Positions 46,131 through 55,265 of a stretch of 64,000 nucleotides of DNA are shown piece after piece. The stretch lies in NCBI RefSeq assembly GCF_003076595.1, contig NZ_CP025786.1, positions 6,824-70,823 on the forward strand, written 5' to 3'. This stretch comes from Candidatus Borreliella tachyglossi. Lineage in GTDB: Bacteria > Spirochaetota > Spirochaetia > Borreliales > Borreliaceae. The notes under the pieces were generated by a model that saw only the letters and a list, made by a program, of their open reading frames with translations, was not told the origin of the DNA and ran no database searches. A program made the position numbers and the translations under genes. The first letter of the stretch is position 1, and each line of letters starts with the position of its first letter.

Positions 46131-47331
46131 GCCGTCCTAATTATATGATACTCATATTTAATTTTCCTTAAATTACTATTAGATATTCTTAAACAAAGTA
46201 ATTTTAACGAATAGATGCAAGTCTTACCAATAAACTTATTTAACACTACTACAATCTTTAGATAATCTGCAGTATTGCTATATCTAAAGTGATCAAGCAC
46301 ATAAAACCTAAAAGCCTAGTATTATTTATTAGAATAATAGCTTTTAGGTTACAAAGAAATAGAACATGATATCGTTGGCTGAATTTTAATAAGTTAGTTA
46401 ACCCTAAACCAAAACTTAATTTTCACTTCCAAATACAATAAAATTAATATAAATTTCTTTTATTCCTTAATGACTGACAAAGCAATTTAATTGATCTGTA
46501 TAACAAGTTTAAATGCTCACGGCTACCCTAGCTAATAAACCTTTAAACTCTTTATACTAAAGTTATAACAATCTATATAGTCTAAAATAAAACTATATTG
46601 CAACACCTGAAATATTCAGTTACAATTCCCAACTTTGTTCATGATTTATATCATAAAAGTTTAAATAAATATTTTGAAAAACTTTATATAAACCCTTTCA
46701 AAATAAAATTTTTAAAATACTTCCTATTTTATTCAATGATTAAGTATTAGGAATTAATTAATAATACTATTATAATTAAAATTTTAAAAAGTAGATATTA
46801 CCTTAATATCTATTAAATTGCGATATAGTTTTAGTTATATTTTTTAATAAAATATAACTTGAGTTTCATACTGTATGTTTAATAGCTAATAAAGGTTATT
46901 TAAAAAAATACTTATCCCCTAATAACAATTTAAAAAAGTACCAATACTCAAATAAGGCTCCGAAAGGGGGCTTATTTGGGTCCTTTGTTCTCCTGCACTA
47001 TTTAAGACTCTCGGGTTTCACTTGCTCATTCTAGAGTTTAAATAGTTCTCCCCTTAACTTACTCAAAAACCTGATTGCATTCTTAAAAAGTGAAAACAAT
47101 TTCACACTTAATTGAACATTTAAAAATAAATGTTCAATTTAATACATAGTATATTGATAACTACAAAATTGCGCTATCCTTTATAAGTAAAAGTCACATT
47201 TAAAATGATTTCCTTCATTAAAATGGACTCGAAGAATTACATCAAGCTACAGTTTCAGTGTTGGGCTGTGGCTTTTAATTTATTTTGCTTAATACCAAAA
47301 ACTTTGAATTCTAACCTGCAATTAATCGGGT
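46131..47331. other. Gene-free stretch, 1.2 kb, downstream of terminase
   Basis: Long AT-rich region without a credible gene on either strand. The only clear structure is a hairpin at 46949-46978. It may be the site where the lipoprotein cargo joined the phage late operon. Confidence 0.45.
46949..46978 (-). terminator. Hairpin downstream of the terminase gene
   Basis: CAAATAAGGCTCC pairs with GGGGGCTTATTTG, loop about 5 bases. Placed 350 bp past the terminase stop. Confidence 0.5.
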
Positions 47332-48684
47332 CTAGATATATTTGATTTTAGTGAAATGCTTAAGTTTATCTTGATGCTGAAGGCTTAAGAGCAAATAACA
47401 AGCACTTAAAGCATCAAGACAGTCATCCCTGCCCTTAGAGTCTCCGCTATAGCAATAAATATCATTAATAACATTTTTATCGGTAATTTTTAAAAATTCT
47501 ATTCTTCGAGCACTAAATAGTGGAATTAGTGTACATATTCGCATAAATTTATTACTTAAAGGTTTAACTGCTGCTATTTTAAAATAATGATTTAGTGAAC
47601 CACGAATAGATATCATTATCTTTGTTAAAAATCCATGCCCATTAGTATTATCTCTGTCTTCAACATAAAGCGTATTGATATTAAAATTCTCAGCTAGTAC
47701 ACTAATTGCATTAAGAATAGAACCATCACTTATTGGCTTTCTATCCTGATAAATATATGTATAATATTTATCGCCTATTCTCTCGAGTACGCAAATAGCA
47801 GTATTGTCCATGCCAAGAGAGAATGCAGGATCAATATACATGATTGGACTCTTAAATACATAATCTTCATTTAAAATCACCTCATTAAAACAAGCATCAA
47901 CACTCGCAGTCCATTCACCAAGCAGTACGCGTGCCTTGTAAGCAGTTAAATTTTTATAAATCATTTCCTGAGTCTCAATGAAATCGCTTGTATTTAAAGG
48001 ATTATCATAAACACTAAAATTATATGTCCTATATACATCCTCATTATCAATATAATCTGTCTTAAAATAGTGTGCAGGATGATCGGGATTGGTATCAAAA
48101 ATAATAATAGCAGGTTCCTGTCTTAATCTTTTCATCACCTCAAGCAACGTCTCTTTATGCATCAAGGTTGCCTCATTAATATACACTAAAGCAGAATTCC
48201 CACCTCTAATCTTTGAGAAAGCATCGCTATTCTTACCCCCATAAATATTAAGCCTTAGCCCCGCAATCACGCATGAAACATTCCGAGAATCTTTAAGAAT
48301 ATACTCTATATTCAAAAGTTCACATATTTTTTCTATTTGCTTAAGCGTATTAGTAAGCAAAGAGCCAATTGAATTTCCTACAATAAAATTATTAGTATCC
48401 CTGTGATAACAATGTTTATTTTGAATTAAAAACTTAATAAGCAAATATGAAGCTAAGAATGTCTTCCCACTAGATATTCCACCACTAAAGATTAACTTAG
48501 GGCAAAAATTGTTATTAATGTCGTTAAGTACTTCACGCTGTTTAGTGCTTAAATATTTATCTTCAAATAGCTTAAAATCAATCTTTGCATATCTATTCTC
48601 TGAAAACTTAGCAATATTAATATTAAATTTTTGATTAAACCTTTTTTGTAATTTACGGAAAACCGATAAATCATTTAACCTCAA
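47332..48684 (-). CDS. Phage terminase large subunit
   Basis: 450 residues; the DNA-packaging motor (ATPase plus nuclease). Walker A SGGISSGKT at residues 67-75, Walker B-like ALVYINEATL, a coupling motif near IIFDTNPDHPAHYF, and nuclease acidic residues in YIDPAFSLGMDNTA, TLYVEDRDN and SKGRDDCLDAL. TTG start, 5 bases after GGGG, 2 bp after the preceding gene. In cp32 the portal gene follows directly; here it is 13.7 kb downstream. Confidence 0.92.
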   Translation of the reverse strand: MRLNDLSVFRKLQKRFNQKFNINIAKFSENRYAKIDFKLFEDKYLSTKQREVLNDINNNFCPKLIFSGGISSGKTFLASYLLIKFLIQNKHCYHRDTNNFIVGNSIGSLLTNTLKQIEKICELLNIEYILKDSRNVSCVIAGLRLNIYGGKNSDAFSKIRGGNSALVYINEATLMHKETLLEVMKRLRQEPAIIIFDTNPDHPAHYFKTDYIDNEDVYRTYNFSVYDNPLNTSDFIETQEMIYKNLTAYKARVLLGEWTASVDACFNEVILNEDYVFKSPIMYIDPAFSLGMDNTAICVLERIGDKYYTYIYQDRKPISDGSILNAISVLAENFNINTLYVEDRDNTNGHGFLTKIMISIRGSLNHYFKIAAVKPLSNKFMRICTLIPLFSARRIEFLKITDKNVINDIYCYSGDSKGRDDCLDALSACYLLLSLQHQDKLKHFTKIKYI

Positions 48685-48686
48685 GA

Positions 48687-49256
48687 CTACCCCAGCTTTA
48701 ATCCCTTAGATTTAAAAATTTCCTTGATTTTCATTAAACACTCATAATCTTCAGTCATATCACTTAAGATAAGCTTTTTGGCAACACGATTCCTCTTATA
48801 AACTTTAAGCTTTAACTCAAATTTAAGTTTTTTGCAAAAATCTTTATCCTCACAGCCGCTAATCTCTCTTTCTAAATCTAAAATTTCCTTATTAAGGTCA
48901 ATGAGCTTGCGAAAAGTAGCTCCCAGAGTAATCTCCTTACACTTAAGATGGGAATTTATGTATGAATTTGCAAGCCTATAAAAAGATTTGTGAAAACTAT
49001 CTCGCTCCCCCTCAAGTCTATAAGCCTCAAAAGTAGCATCCCTAGCAAGACTATCTAAGTCATCCTCATTTAAAGTTCCAGGAGCTTTTAAAGTAGCAAG
49101 ATTATTATCAACATGCTCTGCAAAATCACCTAATCCTGCAAGCCTAGCCTTCAATACCGCAGATTCACTTACATCCAAAACTCTTGCAATGTCAGCTACA
49201 CTTAAGTTTGATCTCAATAAAATTTTATATTTTTGTTCTCTATTTTTAAATGTCAT
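48687..49256 (-). CDS. Probable terminase small subunit, DUF603-like
   Basis: 189 residues. An N-terminal helix-turn-helix (LSVADIARVLDVSESAVLKA, residues 18-37) is followed by long charged helices (LEREISGCEDKDFCKKLKFE), the arrangement of small terminase subunits that bind pac/cos DNA. Directly upstream of and nearly touching the large subunit. DUF603 membership is from memory. Confidence 0.68.
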   Translation of the reverse strand: MTFKNREQKYKILLRSNLSVADIARVLDVSESAVLKARLAGLGDFAEHVDNNLATLKAPGTLNEDDLDSLARDATFEAYRLEGERDSFHKSFYRLANSYINSHLKCKEITLGATFRKLIDLNKEILDLEREISGCEDKDFCKKLKFELKLKVYKRNRVAKKLILSDMTEDYECLMKIKEIFKSKGLKLG

Positions 49257-49448
49257 TTATATAAATTGTAAACAAGTTTTTACAAAAATACAAGATTAAA
49301 CTCGCTTGTAACCCAAATCTCAGTGCTACACACCTTAAAGCATTAACATAGAAAATCAAAAGATATCTTTAAGTATCTATTCTCCTTAACGACCATACAA
49401 ATATATTCTCCCTTTAAAGATTGTTAAAAAATCTAGTTAATAAAACAT

Positions 49449-49649
49449 TTACTTCTTTCGTTCCTGCATACGCTTTAAAAGAGAATCAAAATTACTCAAT
49501 GCTTTTCTTCTCTCATCTTTTCTTATATATGCATTTCTCCATCTTAATGTCATTTCAGATAACTTATTTTTAGCATAACCTAATACTTTAAAAGACAAGT
49601 AAATTAATAACAAAATTAAGCATAAAAATATTAACCTTTGTATAAACAA
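49449..49649 (-). CDS. Small membrane protein upstream of the terminase genes
   Basis: 66 residues; one N-terminal membrane helix (LIFLCLILLLIYLSFKVLGY) then a basic helical tail (KDERRKALSNFDSLLKRMQE). TTG start supported by AGGAGG 8 bases upstream. Unknown function. Confidence 0.55.
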   Translation of the reverse strand: MFIQRLIFLCLILLLIYLSFKVLGYAKNKLSEMTLRWRNAYIRKDERRKALSNFDSLLKRMQERKK

Positions 49650-50044
49650 CTCTATATCCTCCTATTGACATTTATCAACACTACTTAAATCTTAAAAATT
49701 GTCTTCTAAATAAATGAGATCAAATCTACCCATAAAGACATTACCAGTAAATTATAATCAATCTATTAAAAGACTGAATTTATACTCTAAGATATTATTA
49801 AAATAATGTCAAACTCAAAATGTATATGATATAAATGTCTACTCTTATACTTCAATGTTTCTTGCAAATAATAAGGGCTTAAAACCTAAAACAAATTTAG
49901 AGTCAATTAAATTTAATAACTATCAATGCTACTCCGTAACTGTTGCCATAGCAAATTAAACTCATTCGCATTCATGCTTAAAATTACACAAGAAGTCTCT
50001 GTTAGTCTTTGTAAAACATAACAGAAATATTTTAAAAAGACATT
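49650..50044. other. Region between the small RNA candidate and the packaging genes
   Basis: AT-rich, no gene seen; presumably contains the promoter of the 49649 -> 47332 operon. Confidence 0.35.
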
Positions 50045-50215
50045 CAAAAAAAGGGCTTGCGCCCTTTTAAAGAGAATTTATGAAAAAAATAGTAATGTTA
50101 GATTTAAAATTAAAGGGTCTATTAGAAACTCCACACCAAAATCCCTAATAAACCCTTTAAGGTAACAGGTCCTTATATTAAGAGTGACATATTGCATGTC
50201 AATCTGTACTTACTA
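50045..50215 (-). ncRNA. Candidate structured small RNA between partition and packaging genes
   Basis: On the minus strand a promoter-like pair (TTGCAA, 17 bases, TATATT) near 50225-50250 is followed by three hairpins. They are TGACATGCAATATGTCA (50184-50200), a 16-bp stem with one G-T pair at 50110-50125/50145-50160, and a terminator stem AAAAGGGC/GCCCTTTT at 50049-50068 with seven Ts. No good coding frame on that strand. It may be a plasmid-maintenance or late-phage regulatory RNA. Structure seen; expression inferred. Confidence 0.5.
50049..50068 (-). terminator. Strong intrinsic terminator
   Basis: 8-bp stem AAAAGGGC/GCCCTTTT, loop of four, followed on the minus strand by seven Ts (50046-50052). 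Confidence 0.85.
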
Positions 50216-50518
50216 TAATATATAACAATTTTTAATATTTTGCAAATAAATTTAGCATTTTTTTAACAAAAATAAAAAGAAAAATAAATATTATAAAATT
50301 ATGTTAAATAACTTTATTTTTATTAAATTGACTCTTAATTATCAAAACCTAATTCTCTTCTAAGTTTCCAAAAACAATCCCAATTTCTGTTAAACTTTAA
50401 ATAAAAATAAGGTTAATTAACATTAATATCTATTTCTGTTAGATTTATTTCTAAAATTCCTCTGCATATAATTTTTGATACAAAAAGCTTTCGAAATAAA
50501 TCTAGCATTATAAGAACT

Positions 50519-51064
50519 CTATCTTCTTCTCTTTTTTAAATTCTCGAATTCATTCTCTATTTTTGTTAAAAACTCTTTTTCATCCGAGAAAACTTTCTCT
50601 AAAAGAAAGCTAGTAAGCTTAGCATTTTGCTTATAAAATGCATATGCATGTGGACACTTAAGTTGAAACCTTAAGGGTCTTAGTGGGTTTTGCTTGGACT
50701 TCTTTATGCGATGACCTTCTTTATCTTTTAACAAAAACATGGTTCCGTTGATACCATGGCTAATTACATACTTTTCCTCAACAATTCCCTCTTCAATAGC
50801 AGTTGCAATCTTGAGATACTTATATGTTTGAGTTCTTGCTAGTCTATAATCTTTAGCAAAATCATCAAAGCTTGCATAGTTATCAAGCTTATAATACTCA
50901 TTGTCCTTAATTTCTTTTAAGACTTTCATTGCCTCTATCTTATAAAAGATCTCTTTCTGAAAATTAATCGTTAACCTCTCCTTAAGCTTGTTATAGTGTA
51001 TCGATATCTGTTCTTCTGGAGTAATATCTTTAGATAAATTCCTTCTATTAACTTCTATTCCCAT
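50519..51064 (-). CDS. Plasmid partition protein, PF49 family
   Basis: 181 residues. Last of the four-gene plasmid-maintenance set of Borrelia. DNA-binding-like segment YASFDDFAKDYRLARTQTYK and the PF49-typical LRPLRFQLKCPHAYAFYKQN. ATG with GAGGG upstream. PF49 proteins act with the ParA-like PF32 in stability of a given plasmid type. Confidence 0.88.
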   Translation of the reverse strand: MGIEVNRRNLSKDITPEEQISIHYNKLKERLTINFQKEIFYKIEAMKVLKEIKDNEYYKLDNYASFDDFAKDYRLARTQTYKYLKIATAIEEGIVEEKYVISHGINGTMFLLKDKEGHRIKKSKQNPLRPLRFQLKCPHAYAFYKQNAKLTSFLLEKVFSDEKEFLTKIENEFENLKKRRR

Positions 51065-51122
51065 TTCTCACCCTCCTTTGTACTAGACGTACACTTAGTG
51101 TACGTAAGCTATATTTAAAGCT

Positions 51123-51878
51123 TTAAACCACAACGTTTTTAATCTTATGCATAAATATTAAAAGCGTATTTTGATATTCTTTTATGTAATCTTTAGTTAA
51201 ATCAAAGACATCGTTCCTGGCTATTTTTCTGTTTAAATCTTCTCTCTCAGATATTGTACCTAAAAAATTATCATTCTCTTTTAAGATATTTAATAATTCC
51301 TTATGGGTATTATTCCTTTTAAATTTAGTATTAATAAGATAAATAGGCACTCTTAAGGCTAATTTCTCTATGAAAAAATTAAATAAGTCTAGGCTTTCAA
51401 CTGCCCATTTCTCGGCTGTTATTGGAACTATTATATAATCACTACAAACTAAAGCATTAGTTAAAGTAAAATCTAAACTAGGATTTGTATCAAGAATAAT
51501 ATAGTCATAATTTAAGCTTAGTAACTTTAATTGTTCCTTAAGCCTAAATTCTTTATATGGAATTGATTCGGAATTGAATTTATGTAAAGTCAAATAACTT
51601 GGTATTAAGTCCAGATTCTTACTAATATTAACAATAGCGTTGTCAATATGCAGATTTGATATTAAAACTTCATATATATTTTTATTGTATAAGTCAACTT
51701 CTTTCTCTTTTATTATCTTAAAATAATAACTTGTAGTTGATGCTTGTGTGTCTATGTCTATTATTAACACTTTACAATTTTGTGCTAAAAGTGTCGCAAA
51801 TATTAAGCTCGTAGTACTCTTGCCAACCCCACCTTTAATGCTTGCAATTGTTATTACTTTTGTCTCTTTTGTATCCAT
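51123..51878 (-). CDS. ParA-family plasmid partition ATPase, PF32
   Basis: 251 residues. Deviant Walker A KGGVGKST at residues 15-22, LIIDIDTQAST (Walker A' region) and DYIILDTNPSLDF (Walker B). PF32 proteins define compatibility types of Borrelia plasmids, so this gene identifies the replicon. The ATG overlaps the end of the PF50 gene. Likely positions plasmid copies along the nucleoid. Confidence 0.93.
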   Translation of the reverse strand: MDTKETKVITIASIKGGVGKSTTSLIFATLLAQNCKVLIIDIDTQASTTSYYFKIIKEKEVDLYNKNIYEVLISNLHIDNAIVNISKNLDLIPSYLTLHKFNSESIPYKEFRLKEQLKLLSLNYDYIILDTNPSLDFTLTNALVCSDYIIVPITAEKWAVESLDLFNFFIEKLALRVPIYLINTKFKRNNTHKELLNILKENDNFLGTISEREDLNRKIARNDVFDLTKDYIKEYQNTLLIFMHKIKNVVV

Positions 51879-52438
51879 CTTGGAATAATACCTCCTTCAG
51901 GCAATCCTTTTCCATAAAATGCATAAAGTTCCCTCTCTAATTCTAAGGCTATGTTTAATAAAGTTTGGTAATAGGAACTCTTAATTTTGTCTTTTTTTAA
52001 TAAAATATGCAGTCCACTTAAATAACAAAAAACTCCACCTTTCTTAAATCTAAATTCAATGTACTCACACTTCCTTAAAGTGTAAGTTTCTCTTTTGTTG
52101 TAATTCTTTACTAAGAATACTTTGTCTAACTTTTTAATTCCATAATAAATTCCCAAAAATCCGTCATCATTTCTTATAGAGAATAAGTGAAACGTGCTGA
52201 TGTCCTCTATATTAAAAATTCCTCTAAGAGATATGTAAAATTTAGTTGGCTCATTTTTGCTTATTCCGAAAGTATAAAAATCGTTAAATATTTTAGTATG
52301 ATATATCTTACGTCCATTGATTTCCTCTATTTTCGAGAAAACATTGTTTTTATCCTTCTTAGGTTTCCTAGACTTTTCTTGTAAGCCTGAATTTAATTCT
52401 TTCTGCTTTTGCTTTAATAATTCTAATAAAGCCGTCAT
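51854..52438 (-). CDS. Plasmid maintenance protein, PF50 (DUF226)
   Basis: 194 residues from the ATG at 52438; a TTG 24 bases earlier is also possible because it has AAGGG well spaced. Start MTALLELLKQKQKELNSG matches the short N-terminus of other PF50 proteins; core motifs GRKIYHTKIFNDFYTFGISK and FYISLRGIFN. Second gene of the maintenance operon; overlaps PF32. Confidence 0.85.
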   Translation of the reverse strand: MTALLELLKQKQKELNSGLQEKSRKPKKDKNNVFSKIEEINGRKIYHTKIFNDFYTFGISKNEPTKFYISLRGIFNIEDISTFHLFSIRNDDGFLGIYYGIKKLDKVFLVKNYNKRETYTLRKCEYIEFRFKKGGVFCYLSGLHILLKKDKIKSSYYQTLLNIALELERELYAFYGKGLPEGGIIPRWIQKRQK

Positions 52439-52484
52439 CTTTCCTTTTTCCTTGGTATTCAAATATTTATACCCTTATAACTTA

Positions 52485-53606
52485 TTATTCGACCATTTCT
52501 AGCAATTCGTAGTAGTATGTATTGTCAAATACTTTGCTATACTTTAACTCGCTTTTATTATTGATAAGTTTTTTTAAGGCTGGTATTAACACACTGTCAT
52601 CTACCTTATGCCTTAACTGTTCTAATAATATACTAAAAATATTATTTTTCACATCATCTATTTTGCTTTCCTGCTTATTGCAAGTAGGAATTTTAATTTT
52701 GATTTTGTCGATCATCTTTTCTAAATCCCTATATTTGTCTTGTTCTATTATGAAATGGGGTTTTTCTTTGTAAGTTTCATATATTTTATCAATTTCCATA
52801 CTTAGGTGCTCCTTGCTGTATTTTTCTTCAAGTTCTGCTTTTGTGCTTTCTAGTATTGATTTGAGTTTTTTTCTTTTAGTTTCTTGTTTGCCTTTGTATT
52901 CTCTATTCAAGTACCCTTTACTCTTCAAGAATTCCATTATACATCCTTTTGTATTACCGTTTTGTCTAACCTCTTCTTGTAGTAGTTTTAAATCCTCCTC
53001 TTCAAGTTTGTTTATGATTCTTTCACACTTCTTGAGATCTTTTGTATGTTCTATTTTCAGCTCTTTTGATATCCTTAAATTTAATAGAAAGAAAGGAAGA
53101 GTTGTCTTGAATTTGCATTTTCCTATGTATTTTATTAGGATCTCTTCTTCTTGGTTTTCGGTCTTCCCTTCTTCTTTATTATTATAATTATTAATACACT
53201 CCCATTTTAGACTCCCATTTGCTTGTTCATAAGTCTTAATTCTTTCTTTAAACTGTTTTATTTTGTTTTGCTCGATGTCTTTGAAATGAGAATTTATCTT
53301 AAAGTGACACTCTCTCTTGGGATACTGCAAAGTATAGTAAACTTCACTTCCACATTTCTCGCCTAAGTGCTTGCAGTAATTGAGTGTGATTTGAAACTTT
53401 TTCTCAAGTGCGTATAAATAATTCTGTAATGTCTTAATTTTGACAGGGTTTTGATTGTTTCTCTTCAAGTTGCCATTTAAAAAATATAAAATATTTTGCT
53501 GTGTGTATTTATTTAATTTTAAGTTCATGAAGTTAAGTGTCGATACAAGTATGATCAGGTTGTATCGATATCGGTTAGTTTTTCCCTTTATGCTCTTGGT
53601 ATTCAC
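52485..53606 (-). CDS. Plasmid replication/maintenance protein, PF57/62
   Basis: 373 residues; first gene of the operon PF57 -> PF50 -> PF32 -> PF49. Basic, helical, with the family segment QNPVKIKTLQNYLYALEKKF and HLGEKCGSEVYYTL. PF57/62 proteins are the presumed replication initiators of Borrelia plasmids. GTG start 8 bases after AGGAG. The inverted repeats immediately upstream are a likely origin. Confidence 0.87.
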   Translation of the reverse strand: MNTKSIKGKTNRYRYNLIILVSTLNFMNLKLNKYTQQNILYFLNGNLKRNNQNPVKIKTLQNYLYALEKKFQITLNYCKHLGEKCGSEVYYTLQYPKRECHFKINSHFKDIEQNKIKQFKERIKTYEQANGSLKWECINNYNNKEEGKTENQEEEILIKYIGKCKFKTTLPFFLLNLRISKELKIEHTKDLKKCERIINKLEEEDLKLLQEEVRQNGNTKGCIMEFLKSKGYLNREYKGKQETKRKKLKSILESTKAELEEKYSKEHLSMEIDKIYETYKEKPHFIIEQDKYRDLEKMIDKIKIKIPTCNKQESKIDDVKNNIFSILLEQLRHKVDDSVLIPALKKLINNKSELKYSKVFDNTYYYELLEMVE

Positions 53607-53670
53607 TTTGGTTACTCCTAATATAAGTATTTCTAAGTATAATTAAAGTAATAGTACAATTTATCTGAAA

Positions 53671-53744
53671 AGTAAATAGTAGTTCTAGCAAATATAAAAA
53701 TAAATTAAAATTTATTTTTATATTTGCTAGAACTACTATTTACT
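53671..53744. repeat. 35-bp perfect inverted repeat with 4-base spacer
   Basis: Arms 53671-53705 and 53710-53744, spacer TAAA. Each arm contains AGTAGTTCTAGCAAATATAA or its complement. Located 65 bp upstream of the PF57 start. Probable replication-initiator binding site, or cruciform. Confidence 0.95.
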
Positions 53745-53781
53745 GACATATATTCAATTTATTAGTTTTTTTACAAAATAC

Positions 53782-53810
53782 TTTACAAACTTTTGTTTTT
53801 GCTATATCAT
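53782..53810 (+). promoter_or_regulatory. Promoter-like sequence divergent from PF57
   Basis: TTTACA (53782-53787), 17 bases, TATCAT (53805-53810), pointing away from the PF57 gene toward a terminator-like hairpin at 53874-53906. Confidence 0.45.
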
Positions 53811-53816
53811 AAAACT

Positions 53817-53912
53817 GTAATCACTTATGTTAAGAGAACAAATGAGTACTGGTAATTTTTATTTAAAATATTTAATAAGACTAGCCTTAATCAGGCAAGT
53901 CTTATTTTATTC
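53817..53912 (+). ncRNA. Candidate 90-base small RNA near the origin
   Basis: Would start after the promoter at 53782-53810 and end at hairpin AATAAGACT/AGTCTTATT (53874-53906) followed by TTTTATT. It holds only a very short open frame. Could act in copy-number control. Inference from signals only. Confidence 0.35.
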
Positions 53913-54254
53913 TGAATCTCAGGATAAAAAGTGCTAAACAGGAGATTTTGTGAAACAGTGTTATTTGTGAATTAGTGTTTTAATTTGGTTATTACCTAGA
54001 CTTTGTCTTTAACTTCTTAAATATTATAATATTGAGATTTGAGCCGATAAATTATTGATGATATTTAAAAATTATTGTTTAGTGAGAGTGATAAAATTGT
54101 TAAATCAGGTTTAATTTAGGGAAATACTGTGAAGAATTATTTTAAGTAAAGCTTTAAATAGAATAATTGCAATAAATGGTATTCGTGATATAAATAAGGA
54201 TTATAACACAGGGTATCATCAAACCTTAAGTATTTGTTAAAAACACTTAAGCAG

Positions 54255-54287
54255 AAACTGTAAGTTCACTAAGTGAACTTACAGTTT
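54255..54287. repeat. 16-bp perfect inverted repeat near the origin
   Basis: AAACTGTAAGTTCACT and its complement around a single central A. Confidence 0.9.
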
Positions 54288-54301
54288 TATATCTATGTTA
54301 T

Positions 54302-54332
54302 ATGGATATTTATATCTTATATAAATATCCAT
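54302..54332. repeat. 12-bp perfect inverted repeat near the origin
   Basis: ATGGATATTTAT and ATAAATATCCAT with a 7-base loop, 14 bp from the preceding repeat. Confidence 0.85.
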
Positions 54333-54445
54333 TAGAAGATGAAACTCTTGATGCTAAAAATTATTTTCTTCTGATTGGGAAAAATTTAAATTTATTTTAG
54401 TAAAATTTACAAGCAAATAAAATAATTTTCTCCTGAATTTAAAAG

Positions 54446-54470
54446 AGAGAGTCCCAAATAGGGACTCTCT
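54446..54470 (-). terminator. Terminator of the baseplate-lysis operon
   Basis: 10-bp perfect stem AGAGAGTCCC/GGGACTCTCT, loop AAATA, T-rich tail on the minus strand. Confidence 0.85.
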
Positions 54471-54502
54471 TAAGAAAGGAAAGATATTAACGAATTTTAA
54501 AT

Positions 54503-54871
54503 TTACTTTTTTAATTTACTATATTTTTTGTATACAATTATGGCAATAGGTTTTGTAATATTGATGTAATATTTTAAATGTTCTATATTCTTTGTAACCG
54601 CATTGATTGTATGCGTTGCTTGCAGAAGGGTAGAATCAAATAATGTAAATTTAGGAAAATTTGCATCTCCAAATTTTTCTTTAGTTCTAACTAAAAATGT
54701 TTGCAAATATAAAGCATAACTTGCAAGCTTTGCCTCATATGCACTTAAAGACTTAAGTGTAGCATCACTAGGATGAGATGGTTCTTGTGGTAGAGAGGCT
54801 ATAGAAGTGCATCCGAAAAGCACAATAAATAAGGGCAAGAAGAAAGAAATAATAATTGATTTGTTATTCAT
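54503..54871 (-). CDS. Lipoprotein at the end of the lysis operon
   Basis: 122 residues, lipobox LFGC (Cys21), then a helical domain (YEAKLASYALYLQTFLVRTK). Overlaps the blyB-like gene by 8 bp. Its equivalent in cp32 follows blyA and blyB. A lipoprotein next to holin genes could be an outer-membrane spanin-like lysis protein, which is an inference from position and lipobox only. Confidence 0.7.
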   Translation of the reverse strand: MNNKSIIISFFLPLFIVLFGCTSIASLPQEPSHPSDATLKSLSAYEAKLASYALYLQTFLVRTKEKFGDANFPKFTLFDSTLLQATHTINAVTKNIEHLKYYINITKPIAIIVYKKYSKLKK

Positions 54872-55250
54872 TATTAGTATCCATTCCTTCTTGCGTGTCT
54901 AATTTTGTTAGTTCTAGATTTAATAGTTTTGTTTTAGCCGCCATAAGCTTATTACGCTCGAGTCGTAAGTTTTCAATTAAAGCATCGTCCTCATCATTAT
55001 TAATTGCGTCAACAAGATCCATGATTTTGTTGTTAACAGTCTCAAGTTCATTCAAGATGCGATTACTTTCTTGTGTTTCCATTGTTTGTAGTGAATCTAG
55101 ATAAATTGAACTCATGTACCTATAAATGTCAACAACCTTCCCCATCCCCATCTTCATAAGATCACCCTCACGAGTATTACTGTATCCGAAGAATTCTATT
55201 AGATTTTGAAGTGAAATTATTCCTAAGTTAATATTGTCTGTACTTATCAT
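54864..55250 (-). CDS. blyB: BlyB-like soluble lysis accessory protein
   Basis: 128 residues, soluble, helical, with ISLQNLIEFFGYSNTREGDL and a long coiled coil (NELETVNNKIMDLVDAINND). Follows the small holin gene at 15 bp, as blyB follows blyA on cp32, where BlyB is the soluble partner of the BlyA holin. Gene identity is from order plus the N-terminal motif. Confidence 0.72.
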   Translation of the reverse strand: MISTDNINLGIISLQNLIEFFGYSNTREGDLMKMGMGKVVDIYRYMSSIYLDSLQTMETQESNRILNELETVNNKIMDLVDAINNDEDDALIENLRLERNKLMAAKTKLLNLELTKLDTQEGMDTNNE

Positions 55251-55265
55251 AAACTGTCCTTAATT

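Larger units (their letters stand above)
53607..54445. other. Candidate plasmid origin and control region
   Basis: About 840 bp of non-coding DNA between the replication gene and the lysis operon, containing a 35-bp perfect inverted repeat, a possible divergent small RNA, and two further perfect hairpins (54255-54287, 54302-54332). In Borrelia plasmids the sequence upstream of the PF57 gene carries replication functions; the location fits. Confidence 0.6.

Noticed and set aside
50080..50148. Plus-strand 22-residue peptide as a type I toxin
   Set aside because: The frame lacks a proper ribosome-binding site and a hydrophobic segment, and overlaps the stems better explained as a minus-strand RNA.
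53671..53744. Replicated telomere (fused hairpin ends) of a linear plasmid
   Set aside because: A replicated Borrelia telomere is a palindrome without spacer and carries box motifs such as TAGTATA at a fixed distance from the centre. Here there is a 4-base spacer and no such box.
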